Below, piece by piece: positions 35,301 through 42,852 of a stretch of 42,852 nucleotides of DNA. The notes beneath the pieces were generated by a model. That model searched no databases, was not told the DNA's origin, and was given only the letters and a program-made list of their open reading frames with translations. The stretch comes from Wenzhouxiangella limi. GTDB lineage: Bacteria > Pseudomonadota > Gammaproteobacteria > Xanthomonadales > Wenzhouxiangellaceae. The DNA lies in NCBI RefSeq assembly GCF_010499265.1, contig NZ_JAAGSC010000033.1, positions 1-42,852 of the forward strand, in the 5' to 3' direction. A program made the translations under genes and the position numbers. How positions within the stretch are numbered: position 1 is the first letter of the stretch; each line of letters starts with the position of its first letter.

Positions 35301-38300
35301 ACCAGCGCATCCGTATCGTCGAGCCGGCCATGAACGTGACCAAGTCGGCCAGCCCGGCCACAGGCCAGGCGGGTACGGTCATCGATTACGAGGTGGACTT
35401 GGATGTGCTGTCAGGCAGCGATCGGGCCGACGCCTTCAATGTCGTCGTTGACGATGTCCTGCCTGGCAGTGCCGTACTGGATACAAATTCGGTCAGCGTG
35501 ACAAACCAGTCCGGCTGCGGCTTGCCTGGCGTGACGGACTCTTCGGCTGGCAATACCGTCAGTGTAGCGTTCGATACGCTGCCCATCGGTTGCTCCCTGA
35601 GCGTTGTTTACCGGGCCACACTGTCGTTCAACGTCGTGCCCGGCACGACCCTCCTCAATACCGCCAGCCTGGGCTGGTCCAGTCTGCCCGACGGTGGCAG
35701 CGATCCCAACCCGACCGGATCAGTTACCCCTGGTGCGTCCGGTGATGGCGATGGCGCGCGGCTTTACGGCACCAACAATTCGGCTTCGGTAACCATTGAT
35801 AGCGTCGGCACCGAGAAAGACGTGTCCGCGACCACCGAATCGCACACGGCCGGCAATGACCTGGCCATTGGCGAGGTCGTGACCTACCGTCTGGCCATCG
35901 AAGTGCCCCAGGGTAGATCGCCGGACTTTACTGTCATTGAAGCGCTCGCCCCGGGTCTTGAATACCTTACCGGCACTGCGACACTGGGCTTTGTTGCCAA
36001 TGACGCCGGCATTCGTTCCGATGACGGGGCTATTGGCACCAACCCGCAGATTTCCGGCAACGATCCGAATGTCTCGCCAACCTTTAACGTGCCGGCGGGC
36101 AACCTTGATGTTAGCGGCGATCCATTGGGCGCGGGCACGACGCTGACCTTTGATCTGGGAACGCTCAGCAACGACGACGATGATGCTGACAGCGAATTCG
36201 TCGTCATCCAGTTCGATGCCCTGCTGCTCAATATCGCCGGCAACCAGGCGGGCACGGAGCGTGATAACCAGTTCAGCGTCGAGATCGCCGGCCAACAGAA
36301 CGGCCCGGCCTCCAATGCCGAAACCATCACCGTGGCGGAGCCGGAAATCGTGGGCTTGAGCAAGTCCGCCACCCCGGATTCGGGGCAGGCCGGCGACCCG
36401 ATCGAGTTCACGGTCAGCTACACGGTTGCCAGTGGTGCCAACACCGCCGATGCCTTCGACCTGCTGGTCGATGACGAACTGCCCGCCGAAATGGAACTGG
36501 ATATCGGCAGCATCGAGGTGACGCTGACCGACTGCCCCGATGCGCCGGTTGAAAGCGATCGGTCCTCGGACAACCAGGTGCTGCTGGAGTTTGCGGCGTT
36601 ACCCACCGGCTGCAGCGTGCAGATTGACTACGCCGCCGAGCTGCTGGTCGACGTCAAGCCGGGTCAGCCGCTGGAAAACACCGCCGATGTGACCTGGACC
36701 TCCTTGCCCGGCAGTGGTGCGGCCACGCCGGGAACCCCGGGCGGCCAGGAAGGCGAGCGCACCGGCGACGGTGGCGTCAACAACTATGCCGATTCGGCTT
36801 CCGGCGAAGTGACCATCGATGCGGTGGTGCTGAGCAAGAACATCATCGACGGCTCCGATCCGGTTACCGTGCTGCCCAAGAGCGCCATCGGCGAGACCAT
36901 CACCTATGAACTCGTCATCACCATTCCGCAGGGCACCACGCCCAGCGTGACCTTGCGTGACGAGGTGCCGCACGATGCCACCGGCGTCATGGAGCTGATA
37001 TCGGTCGCGGTGCCTGCCAATGGTATTGGTTCGAACCTCGATGTCGATAATCCCACCGGCAATCCGCAGATCCAGAATCTACGCCTGACTCCGCAGGGGC
37101 TCGCCGACACCGTCGATTTCGATTTCGGTCAGATCATCAATAACCCTGACACGGCTACCGGCGCGTCCGGCGAAAACGAGATAGTAGTAGAGGTCGAGGC
37201 CCGCCTGAACGATCTTGCGGCCAACGCCAGTGGCGATGTGCTGACCAACACCGCCGTGGTCCAGTTCGGCCCGGATCTGACCGCGTTGGCAGCCGCCGAT
37301 ATCGAGGTTGTCGAGCCGGCGCTGAATATCTCCAAGGTTGGTGATATCACCTCGGGTGATGCCGGTGACCTGGTCGAGTTCACCATTGAGATCGACCATG
37401 CCGGTGCCTCCAATGCCGATGCCCAGAACGTGATCTTTGTCGACGACCTGCCGAGCGCCGAAGTGGTCTATCAGACTGGCACGGTGGGCGTCGATGGTTA
37501 TGACGTTGACGTGGAGATCAACGACGGCGGCGGCATCATCACGGTTGAATGGCCCGCATTCCCGCAGGGCGAGTCGGCCACGATCACCTACCAGGCCGTG
37601 CTGGATAACACGGTGCAGACCGGCACGACGGTTACCAATACCGGGGAGCTGGAGTGGACTTCACTGGTCGACGATACCGAGCCGGAAGTGCGCGACTACG
37701 AAACCAGCGATACGCATGACATCGTGGTGTCCGACCCGGGTGTCGACAAGTTCATCTTCGCCACCAGCGAGCCGTCGACGAGCGACCCGGACCTGACCAT
37801 CGGCGAGCAGGTGACCTGGCGAGTCACGGTGACTTTCCCGCAGGGCCTGACCCCCGATGCCGAGTTCGTCGACCTGTTGCCTTCGGGTAATGACTTTGAC
37901 TATGTCAGCAGTGAGATCGTCTCGATCGGTTCGAACCTGGGTGTGGCCGGCATTTCGGCCGGAGATCTCGGGACCTTCGATGCCGGTGGTGGCACGGTGA
38001 CCTGGTCGCTCGGGACCGTGAGCAATCCACCGCTCGGCGCCAATGAGCAAGACCAGCAGATCGTTTTCGAGGTGGTGGCCGTGGTGCTCGATGAAACGGC
38101 CAATCAGAGCGGAGACAGCGCCACCAACCGCGCCCGGCTCAGTGCCGATACGCTGGCCAATGCCATCGAGGACACCAGCACCGTCGAAATGGTCGATCCG
38201 GTACTCAATTTCAACAAGACCGTTTCCGACCCGGTTTCGGGCATTGTCAATGCCGGGGATGTCGTCACCTTCGAGCTGGTCATCAATCATGGCGGTGTTT

Positions 38301-41300
38301 CCACGGCTGATGCATTTGCACTGGCCATTACCGACACACTGCCCGATGAACTGGACTGGCTCGGGCTCGTAAGCGAGGATTGCGACAGCGATCTGGGCGT
38401 CGATGCCTCCGCGGCGCCGATTATCCAATTCGATCTCGACACGCTCACGCTGGCCGAGGGCGGCTGCACCGTCATCTACCAGGCTCAGGTCGATATCAGC
38501 GCCGAAGTCGGAACCAGTTTCGCCAACAGCGTGGTCGCGCAGTATGATTCGACCCCGAGTTTCGTCGCCGATGAAACCCGCCGGCGTAGCGGCGCCACTT
38601 CGGCCGATGTCACCATGGAAGCTCCGGCGCTGGTCAAGGTCGGCGATGCGAGCGACCTTGGCGATACCGGTTCGGGCGCGTTCGATCCGAACCGGTTCGA
38701 TCTGGCCATTGGTGAACTGGTCACCTACGAACTTGATGTGCTGGTGCCGCCGGGCACGACTTCCGAGGCTGTGGTGACCGATTTCCTGCCCTCGGATATC
38801 GACACCGGGGTCATCGAGGCCGATAGTGCCCAGGTCTCGGGCGTTGGTGGCGCAGTCACGATCAGCCGGCCGATGGCCGACATCATCAGCATCTTCGATG
38901 ACAACGGCAATGGCTTCGATGACACGGTGGTGTTCGATTTCGATACCATCGTGGTCCAGCCCAATGCGACCGCCGAGGATCGCACGATTAAGCTGCGGGT
39001 AACCGGGCGGATCGTGGATGTGCCGGGCAATGTCGACGAACTGATGCTGACCAACACGGCCGAGTTCGACTTCTTCGGCAATCCCGAGGAGCCGCTGTCC
39101 GACACGGCAGATATCGACATTGTCGAGCCCGACCTTCAGCTGGGCAAGTTCATGACCCAGCAGGGCAACGGCGTGGTCCGGATTGCCCTGAGCGTCGAGA
39201 ACACCGGTACCGGTCCGGCCTATGATTTCGAGCTCACCGATGTGCTCAGCGACGTCGACTGGGATCTTGGCAGTTACCAGCGGGTCGACGTCCCGACCGA
39301 CTACGAGCTTGTCGACTCCCTGTCCGCCTCGGAACTGACCGTGACCTTCCAGGCGGAGAGTTCTTCGGTGGCGCTGCTGCCGGGCGTCAGCCGGACGGCG
39401 TCGTTCGACATCAGTTTGGCCAACAATCCGCCGCTGCCGTCACCGGACGGCAACAACCCGGTGGTCAATCTTGCCGATCTGGAGTTTGCCTGCTCTTTCC
39501 CGGCCGGCTGTGGCGAGGCCGATCCTGAAGACAATATCGGTCGCATCGCCGATCCGCTCGATGATGAGGCCGAACTGGGTATTCCCGATCTGGCATTGAG
39601 CAAATCGGTCGAGTTGGAAAACGATGCCGATGGTTCCGGCGATATCTCGCCGGGAGACACGCTGCGCTATACCCTGGTGCTGGACAATACAGGTGTCGGT
39701 GCGGCGACGGACCTGATCATCACTGATACGCCCGATGACAACAGTCCGCTTGAGGTCGACACCGTCACCACCACCCAGGGATCGGTGGTGCTGGGCAACA
39801 ACCCGGGCAATACCTCGATCCAGGTGGAACTGGCCAGTCTCGGAGCCGGCGACTCGGTGACGGTGACCTACGATGTGGTCATCGGCGATCCATTCCCGGC
39901 CGGTGTCGACGATCTGGTCAACCAGGCCGAGGCGGTGTCCTTCGAGACACCCGATCTCGATGATGAGGTCACGACACCGGTCAATGCCGAGCCCGACCTG
40001 TTTATCAGCAAGGATGATGGCGGGATCACCGCTGAGCCTGGCGATCTGGTGGTCTATACCCTGAACTACGGCAATATCGGCAACCAGGATGCCACTGGCG
40101 TGTTCATCAGTGATGTCGTGCCGGATCACACCACTTTCGATCCGGGCAACAGCAGCGCCGGCTGGAACTGTGTGCCCGATAGCAGCGCCGGCAGCACCTG
40201 TGAGCTGAGCATCGGGGATCTCGATGCGGGTGACTCCGGGTCGGCAACCTTTGCCGTGGTCATCGACAATCCGCTGCCAATGGGTATTGACGAAATCGAC
40301 AACCTTGCCGTGGTCAGCGATGACGGCACCAATTCCGATGACCCGATCACCGACAGTGACGGCGAAATCACGCCGCTTGATGTGAATCCGGAACTGACGA
40401 TCGACAAGTCCCTGGACTCGGCCGATCCGTCGCCGCCAACGCTTGAGAGCTTGTTGGCCTACACCATCATCGTCGAAAACGTTGGCAACATGACGCTGAC
40501 TGGTGTAACCATCAGCGATCCTCTGGTCGATCCCATCGACCTGGTCGCCGACTGCGCCTGGGACGGTGCCGTGGACACGTTGCTGGTGGGCGACTCGGTC
40601 GCCTGTACGGTTGAGTACACGGTCAGCCAGGGCAACGCCGATGCCGGGCAGGTCGTCAATACCGCCACCGCCGACAGCGACCAGACCGGCCCGGTCAGCG
40701 ATGGCGAAACGGTTGGCATCGATCCGAACCCCGGGCTGGTGCTGGTCAAGTCGGCCACGCCCGACAGCTACGCTCAAGCCGGCGATACCATCGATTACAG
40801 CTTTGAGGTCCAGAACGTCGGCAACGTGACCCTCACCGGCGTTGTCGTCGACGATCCGATGCTCTTCCCGACCATTGCCTGTACACCGTCGACGCTGGCG
40901 TCGGGTGAGACGGCGACCTGTGGCCCAGTCACCTATACCGTGACCCAGGACGACGTCAATGCCGGTCAGATCGTGAATACGGCGACGGCCTCCGGTGTCG
41001 AGCCTTCCGGAGGTGATGTGGACAGCCCGCCGGATACCGAGACGGTTATCGGCCCGAATGCTGCACCCGAACTGGGCCTGATCAAGTCGGCCTCGCCGGA
41101 GACTTTCGGCGAGGTGGGCGACATCATCGAATACAGCTTCGAAGTGGCCAATATCGGCAACGTCACCGTCAGCAACATTGAAGTCGATGATCCCATGCTC
41201 GGCGGTGCGGTGACCTGCGCGCCGATGACGCTGGACCCGGGCGAGACCGCGAACTGCGGACCAGTAAGCTACACCGTGACCCAGACCGACATTGATGGCG

Positions 41301-42852
41301 GTGAAATCGTCAACCTGGCCCAGGCCTCGGGTGAGGACCCGAGCGGCACACCGGTGTCCGACAACGACGAGGAGACGGTGGTCGGCCCAGCTGGCGCGCC
41401 GTCCGTTGAGTTAGTCAAGACAATCACCGACGGCTCGCCCTACGCGAACGTGGGTGATGAGATCAGCTACGAGATCACGGCCACCAACGCCGGCAACGTG
41501 ACTCTGTTCGACGTTGAAATCAGCGATCCGCAGGCGAGCATCCACAGCTGCGCTCCTGCTCAGCCGGCCGAGCTGGCGCCGGGTGAGGAGCTGGTTTGCG
41601 GGGCAACCTACACGGTCAGCCAGGCTGATCTCGATGCCGGCAGTTTTACCAACATGGCCATGGTTGACGGTGAAGATCCGAATGACACGCCGATCAGCGA
41701 CACCGACGATGCCACAGCTGATGGTCCCGATGCTGAACCGGCGATTAAGCTCAGCAAGATCATTAACGCCGGTTCGCCCTTCGCCGAAGTTGAAGATGTG
41801 ATCGAGTATGAGATCACGTCGATTAACACTGGCAATGTGACGCTTTTCGATGTCGAGATCAGTGATCCGGATGCGACGATCGATAGCTGTGACCCGGCAC
41901 AGCCGGTTGAGCTGGCCCCAGGCGATGAGCTGGTCTGCCAGGCCAGCTATACGGTGATCCAGACAGACATTGACGCCGGTAGCTTCACCAACATAGCCTT
42001 AGTCGGCGGTGAGGACCTGAACGAGACGCCGGTCAGTGCACAAGACGATGCAACAGCGCCGGGTCCTATTGCTGGTCCTTCTCTGGTACTCAATAAGGTT
42101 TTGGGCGCTGAGCCGGATCCGATTGAGGTGGGCAGTATTCTGGAGTACACGCTAACGGCGACCAACAACGGCAACGTGACGCTTGGCGATGTGATGGTGA
42201 GCGATGATCGGATTGATCCGAACCAGATCACCTGTTCGGTGGTGGCCCCGGAAGACACCTGCGTGCTGGTGGGCCGGTATGTGGTGACCCAGGCCGATGT
42301 GGATGCGGGTCAGATCGTGAATACCGGCGTTGCCGATGGCACGGATCCGGATGGTGTGCCGGTTGGTCCGGTCAATGATGATGAAACGGTGGCTCTGGAT
42401 CAGTCACCGGCGATTGAGCTGGACAAGGACATCAGTGCTGGCAACCCGTATCTGGAGGTGGGTGACGCGGTTGGCTACGAGATCACGGCGACCAATACGG
42501 GGAACGTGACGCTGAGGGGAGTGGAGATCAGTGATCCGCAGGCGCAGCTGGGCGAGTGTGTGCCGGCCCAGCCTGCGGTGCTGTCGCCGGGTGACAGGCT
42601 GGTCTGTCCGGCCAGTTATGAGACCACGCAAGCCGAGATCGACGCTGGCAGCTTCACCAACGTAGCGACTGTTGCGGGAACCGACCCGAACGGGTCTGGC
42701 GTTGCAGACGAAGACGATGCCACCGCGCAAGGTCCGCAGGCTGAGCCGTCCCTGGTGTTGCTCAAACGCCTGACGAGTGCGCCGGACCCGATTGAGGTGG
42801 GCAGTATTCTGGAGTACACGCTAACGGCGACCAACAACGGCAACGTGACGCT
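32351..42852 (+). CDS. Giant secreted repeat protein (isopeptide-type and DUF11 domains), 3' end outside the window
   Basis: One uninterrupted frame of at least 3,500 codons that runs off the right edge. GTG 32351 is the first usable start after a stop at 32312 and begins a clear signal peptide (RWFAIFIAVFYCVV, cleavage near ASA-Q). After a unique N-terminal part come five tandem modules of about 300-340 residues. Each pairs a domain starting (L/A)xIGExxxYxL...P.G with one starting K(S/T)...AGD.V.F.(V/L) and ending DDxLP. From about 39590, shorter DUF11-like repeats follow; from 40730 they have a ~110-residue period (K...VGD.I.YE...N.GNVTL...V.D). The composition is very acidic, rich in Asp, Thr and Val. 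Such proteins are usually long surface fibres or adhesins. A C-terminal sorting or secretion signal would lie beyond the window. Confidence 0.93.
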   Translation, partial: MSRWFAIFIAVFYCVVIEGASAQEAPEPQLTETVPDESFLGEPFCFSTEVTNSGPTGFGPYLRLVLPPLLQFDSASAFGGGTANFIGQFPLDPDPLVTETELNDPRIDEPVTGPEGFSYRNILLPVGSLVEGSPPLPVEICLTIDPDAVVGDPLTVDLTPVYQFGDSATGDNGPIVGDGVEQAVVPTVLLFDKTDSTPESERPPGSSWRYAYTLSVDIANTAIIDPITIVDTLPDDFLYEAGSATVVAGDNCSVTQEPLGGAPGGNLEVQCGANVGMTGGGEIVVTYSGHIVDILNETVCETSPIMNDASVTATYIDQDNNRNPLPEVFDDTKVTAEHVAVQKRASPGQASPGAVIDYSYAVQVTDFGDVSDLVFTDVLADGIDLDADSVIFTVDGDAPISIIPDVTVANDTTVLLDLFSAWQDATGSTQIDAGSTIAVSYQGSVRQTYRETGLPVLAADALGNSVVADYNLLQGASACSDGSGATVDVLPVSIDKSLVDAQDFYEPGETVIFRLRMNVPSGDTRDIEFLDFLPLPVLQVGDVELAFSTDKADCDAGTAGICLGPDDTARLTPVAISADGAQNAIQIDWPDVDTEEPQVIEVDLYTTVTDEPFADGLVLTNILQAFTANTPGEIAADTGPVQIQVGAPALELTKGVIATDGDGVIDPVPGDFPEDSSISKVEAGDQITFRMTVENLGTAPAFEVTLFDDLPAGLSLCTVDDVVTQAGDGLDFSGDLFDANDPLTLNDPLPGLAEPLDEQNVAFIDFSCEVEIGVQPEEQFSNFAVGAYTSQPGGPEFPTIEDDAAIEVALVELGKSLAASSEAHTSDSANPPRLTIGEIARYRLITRIPRGTLPDFTVEDVLPTGLQFLDDGTATVGFVSANGDITSSTLSGVDLNMIGSDPNVSPTFQIPAAAISGEPFESGTNPIFSLGDIVNSETGDDDEWIVIEFNALVLNAAANSAGTNRDNRFRASVDSSQVGDDSNDQRIRIVEPAMNVTKSASPATGQAGTVIDYEVDLDVLSGSDRADAFNVVVDDVLPGSAVLDTNSVSVTNQSGCGLPGVTDSSAGNTVSVAFDTLPIGCSLSVVYRATLSFNVVPGTTLLNTASLGWSSLPDGGSDPNPTGSVTPGASGDGDGARLYGTNNSASVTIDSVGTEKDVSATTESHTAGNDLAIGEVVTYRLAIEVPQGRSPDFTVIEALAPGLEYLTGTATLGFVANDAGIRSDDGAIGTNPQISGNDPNVSPTFNVPAGNLDVSGDPLGAGTTLTFDLGTLSNDDDDADSEFVVIQFDALLLNIAGNQAGTERDNQFSVEIAGQQNGPASNAETITVAEPEIVGLSKSATPDSGQAGDPIEFTVSYTVASGANTADAFDLLVDDELPAEMELDIGSIEVTLTDCPDAPVESDRSSDNQVLLEFAALPTGCSVQIDYAAELLVDVKPGQPLENTADVTWTSLPGSGAATPGTPGGQEGERTGDGGVNNYADSASGEVTIDAVVLSKNIIDGSDPVTVLPKSAIGETITYELVITIPQGTTPSVTLRDEVPHDATGVMELISVAVPANGIGSNLDVDNPTGNPQIQNLRLTPQGLADTVDFDFGQIINNPDTATGASGENEIVVEVEARLNDLAANASGDVLTNTAVVQFGPDLTALAAADIEVVEPALNISKVGDITSGDAGDLVEFTIEIDHAGASNADAQNVIFVDDLPSAEVVYQTGTVGVDGYDVDVEINDGGGIITVEWPAFPQGESATITYQAVLDNTVQTGTTVTNTGELEWTSLVDDTEPEVRDYETSDTHDIVVSDPGVDKFIFATSEPSTSDPDLTIGEQVTWRVTVTFPQGLTPDAEFVDLLPSGNDFDYVSSEIVSIGSNLGVAGISAGDLGTFDAGGGTVTWSLGTVSNPPLGANEQDQQIVFEVVAVVLDETANQSGDSATNRARLSADTLANAIEDTSTVEMVDPVLNFNKTVSDPVSGIVNAGDVVTFELVINHGGVSTADAFALAITDTLPDELDWLGLVSEDCDSDLGVDASAAPIIQFDLDTLTLAEGGCTVIYQAQVDISAEVGTSFANSVVAQYDSTPSFVADETRRRSGATSADVTMEAPALVKVGDASDLGDTGSGAFDPNRFDLAIGELVTYELDVLVPPGTTSEAVVTDFLPSDIDTGVIEADSAQVSGVGGAVTISRPMADIISIFDDNGNGFDDTVVFDFDTIVVQPNATAEDRTIKLRVTGRIVDVPGNVDELMLTNTAEFDFFGNPEEPLSDTADIDIVEPDLQLGKFMTQQGNGVVRIALSVENTGTGPAYDFELTDVLSDVDWDLGSYQRVDVPTDYELVDSLSASELTVTFQAESSSVALLPGVSRTASFDISLANNPPLPSPDGNNPVVNLADLEFACSFPAGCGEADPEDNIGRIADPLDDEAELGIPDLALSKSVELENDADGSGDISPGDTLRYTLVLDNTGVGAATDLIITDTPDDNSPLEVDTVTTTQGSVVLGNNPGNTSIQVELASLGAGDSVTVTYDVVIGDPFPAGVDDLVNQAEAVSFETPDLDDEVTTPVNAEPDLFISKDDGGITAEPGDLVVYTLNYGNIGNQDATGVFISDVVPDHTTFDPGNSSAGWNCVPDSSAGSTCELSIGDLDAGDSGSATFAVVIDNPLPMGIDEIDNLAVVSDDGTNSDDPITDSDGEITPLDVNPELTIDKSLDSADPSPPTLESLLAYTIIVENVGNMTLTGVTISDPLVDPIDLVADCAWDGAVDTLLVGDSVACTVEYTVSQGNADAGQVVNTATADSDQTGPVSDGETVGIDPNPGLVLVKSATPDSYAQAGDTIDYSFEVQNVGNVTLTGVVVDDPMLFPTIACTPSTLASGETATCGPVTYTVTQDDVNAGQIVNTATASGVEPSGGDVDSPPDTETVIGPNAAPELGLIKSASPETFGEVGDIIEYSFEVANIGNVTVSNIEVDDPMLGGAVTCAPMTLDPGETANCGPVSYTVTQTDIDGGEIVNLAQASGEDPSGTPVSDNDEETVVGPAGAPSVELVKTITDGSPYANVGDEISYEITATNAGNVTLFDVEISDPQASIHSCAPAQPAELAPGEELVCGATYTVSQADLDAGSFTNMAMVDGEDPNDTPISDTDDATADGPDAEPAIKLSKIINAGSPFAEVEDVIEYEITSINTGNVTLFDVEISDPDATIDSCDPAQPVELAPGDELVCQASYTVIQTDIDAGSFTNIALVGGEDLNETPVSAQDDATAPGPIAGPSLVLNKVLGAEPDPIEVGSILEYTLTATNNGNVTLGDVMVSDDRIDPNQITCSVVAPEDTCVLVGRYVVTQADVDAGQIVNTGVADGTDPDGVPVGPVNDDETVALDQSPAIELDKDISAGNPYLEVGDAVGYEITATNTGNVTLRGVEISDPQAQLGECVPAQPAVLSPGDRLVCPASYETTQAEIDAGSFTNVATVAGTDPNGSGVADEDDATAQGPQAEPSLVLLKRLTSAPDPIEVGSILEYTLTATNNGNVT
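34849..39590 (+). repeat. Five tandem ~0.9-1.0 kb modules within the giant gene
   Basis: The marker (L/A/S)(T/A)IGE(x3)(Y/W)(R/E)(L/V) recurs with starts near 34849, 35860, 36882, 37795 and 38704, that is at steps of about 1,011, 1,022, 913 and 909 bp. Boundaries are approximate. The DNA copies have diverged, so this is an old protein-level expansion. Confidence 0.75.
42113..42183 (+). repeat. Near-identical DNA repeat, copy 1
   Basis: 70 of 71 bases equal 42782-42852. The offset of 669 bp is exactly 223 codons, or two DUF11-like domains. Confidence 0.9.
42782..42852 (+). repeat. Near-identical DNA repeat, copy 2 (runs to the window end)
   Basis: Partner of 42113-42183. The match is still perfect at the last base of the window, so the real repeat may be longer. 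Confidence 0.9.

Larger units (their letters stand above)
40730..42852 (+). repeat. Tandem ~110-residue DUF11-like repeats
   Basis: Repeat starts (P.(L/I).L.K) near 40730, 41069, 41399, 41738, 42079, 42409 and 42748, about 330-341 bp apart. In the last part they alternate in type: PSLVL...PDPIEVGSILEYTLTATNN and PAIEL...EVGDAVGYEITATNT. The array continues beyond the window. Confidence 0.85.

Noticed and set aside
40730-42852. CRISPR-like regular repeats
   Set aside because: The period is about 330 bp, the frame is open throughout and the repeats encode a protein domain. There are no short identical repeats with unique spacers.

Overview
This 42.9 kb window is chromosomal DNA from a GC-rich gammaproteobacterium. 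UbiA, ComF next to a BioC-type methyltransferase, the SPOR/BirA/PlsY cluster, outer-membrane phospholipase A and Xanthomonadales/Chromatiales-like gene orders point that way. A Wenzhouxiangella-like lineage is my best guess from memory of such gene sets; it was not tested. Several genes appear to use a -10 box of the form TANACT or TATNNT only 6-7 nt before the start codon, so leaderless transcripts may be common here.

Region 1 (1-6733) is an accessory island at the 3' end of a CAT-anticodon tRNA gene (probably tRNA-Ile2). Its first ~5.4 kb looks visibly AT-richer than the rest. It holds a large secreted protein of unknown function, a secreted subtilisin-like protease and a HigB/HigA-type toxin-antitoxin (TA) pair. 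A perfect 47-bp copy of the tRNA 3' half and its flank lies on the far side of HigBA. A diverged third copy lies before the protease. The pattern is that of stacked integrative elements that have lost their integrases.

Region 2 (6742-22342) is mostly core genes: a DUF3144 protein; a 1.4-kb-codon hybrid two-component regulator (propeller, kinase, receiver and AraC HTH in one chain); a possible ~150-nt RNA with its own promoter and terminator; an FHA-GGDEF diguanylate cyclase; bioC and comF (divergent); ubiA-SPOR-birA-plsY-(FakA/FakB fusion)-glutaredoxin on the minus strand; an amidohydrolase; and L-serine dehydratase. The FakAB-like fusion overlaps plsY by 4 nt, which suggests a fatty acid to acyl-phosphate to lysophosphatidate route made from neighbouring genes.

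Region 3 (22438-29475) is dense in TA genes lodged between core genes (M23 peptidase, prfC, pldA): VapBC, a ParD/ParE-like pair, an orphan VapC, MntA-HepT, FitA with a broken FitB, and several PIN-domain fragments. Two of these modules are bracketed by direct repeats of the 3' end of the neighbouring gene (119 bp for the ParE module; a decayed prfC 3' end for MntA-HepT). With the tRNA-flanked HigBA this makes three TA cassettes bracketed by copies of a host gene end, the most interesting pattern in the window.

Region 4 (29491-42852) carries pldA, a MATE exporter and the first ~3,500 codons of a giant secreted repeat protein that runs off the window. Its N-terminal part has five ~300-340-residue tandem modules. 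Its C-terminal visible part has ~110-residue DUF11-like repeats, including a 223-residue two-domain unit whose DNA copies match at 70 of 71 bases where both can be seen.
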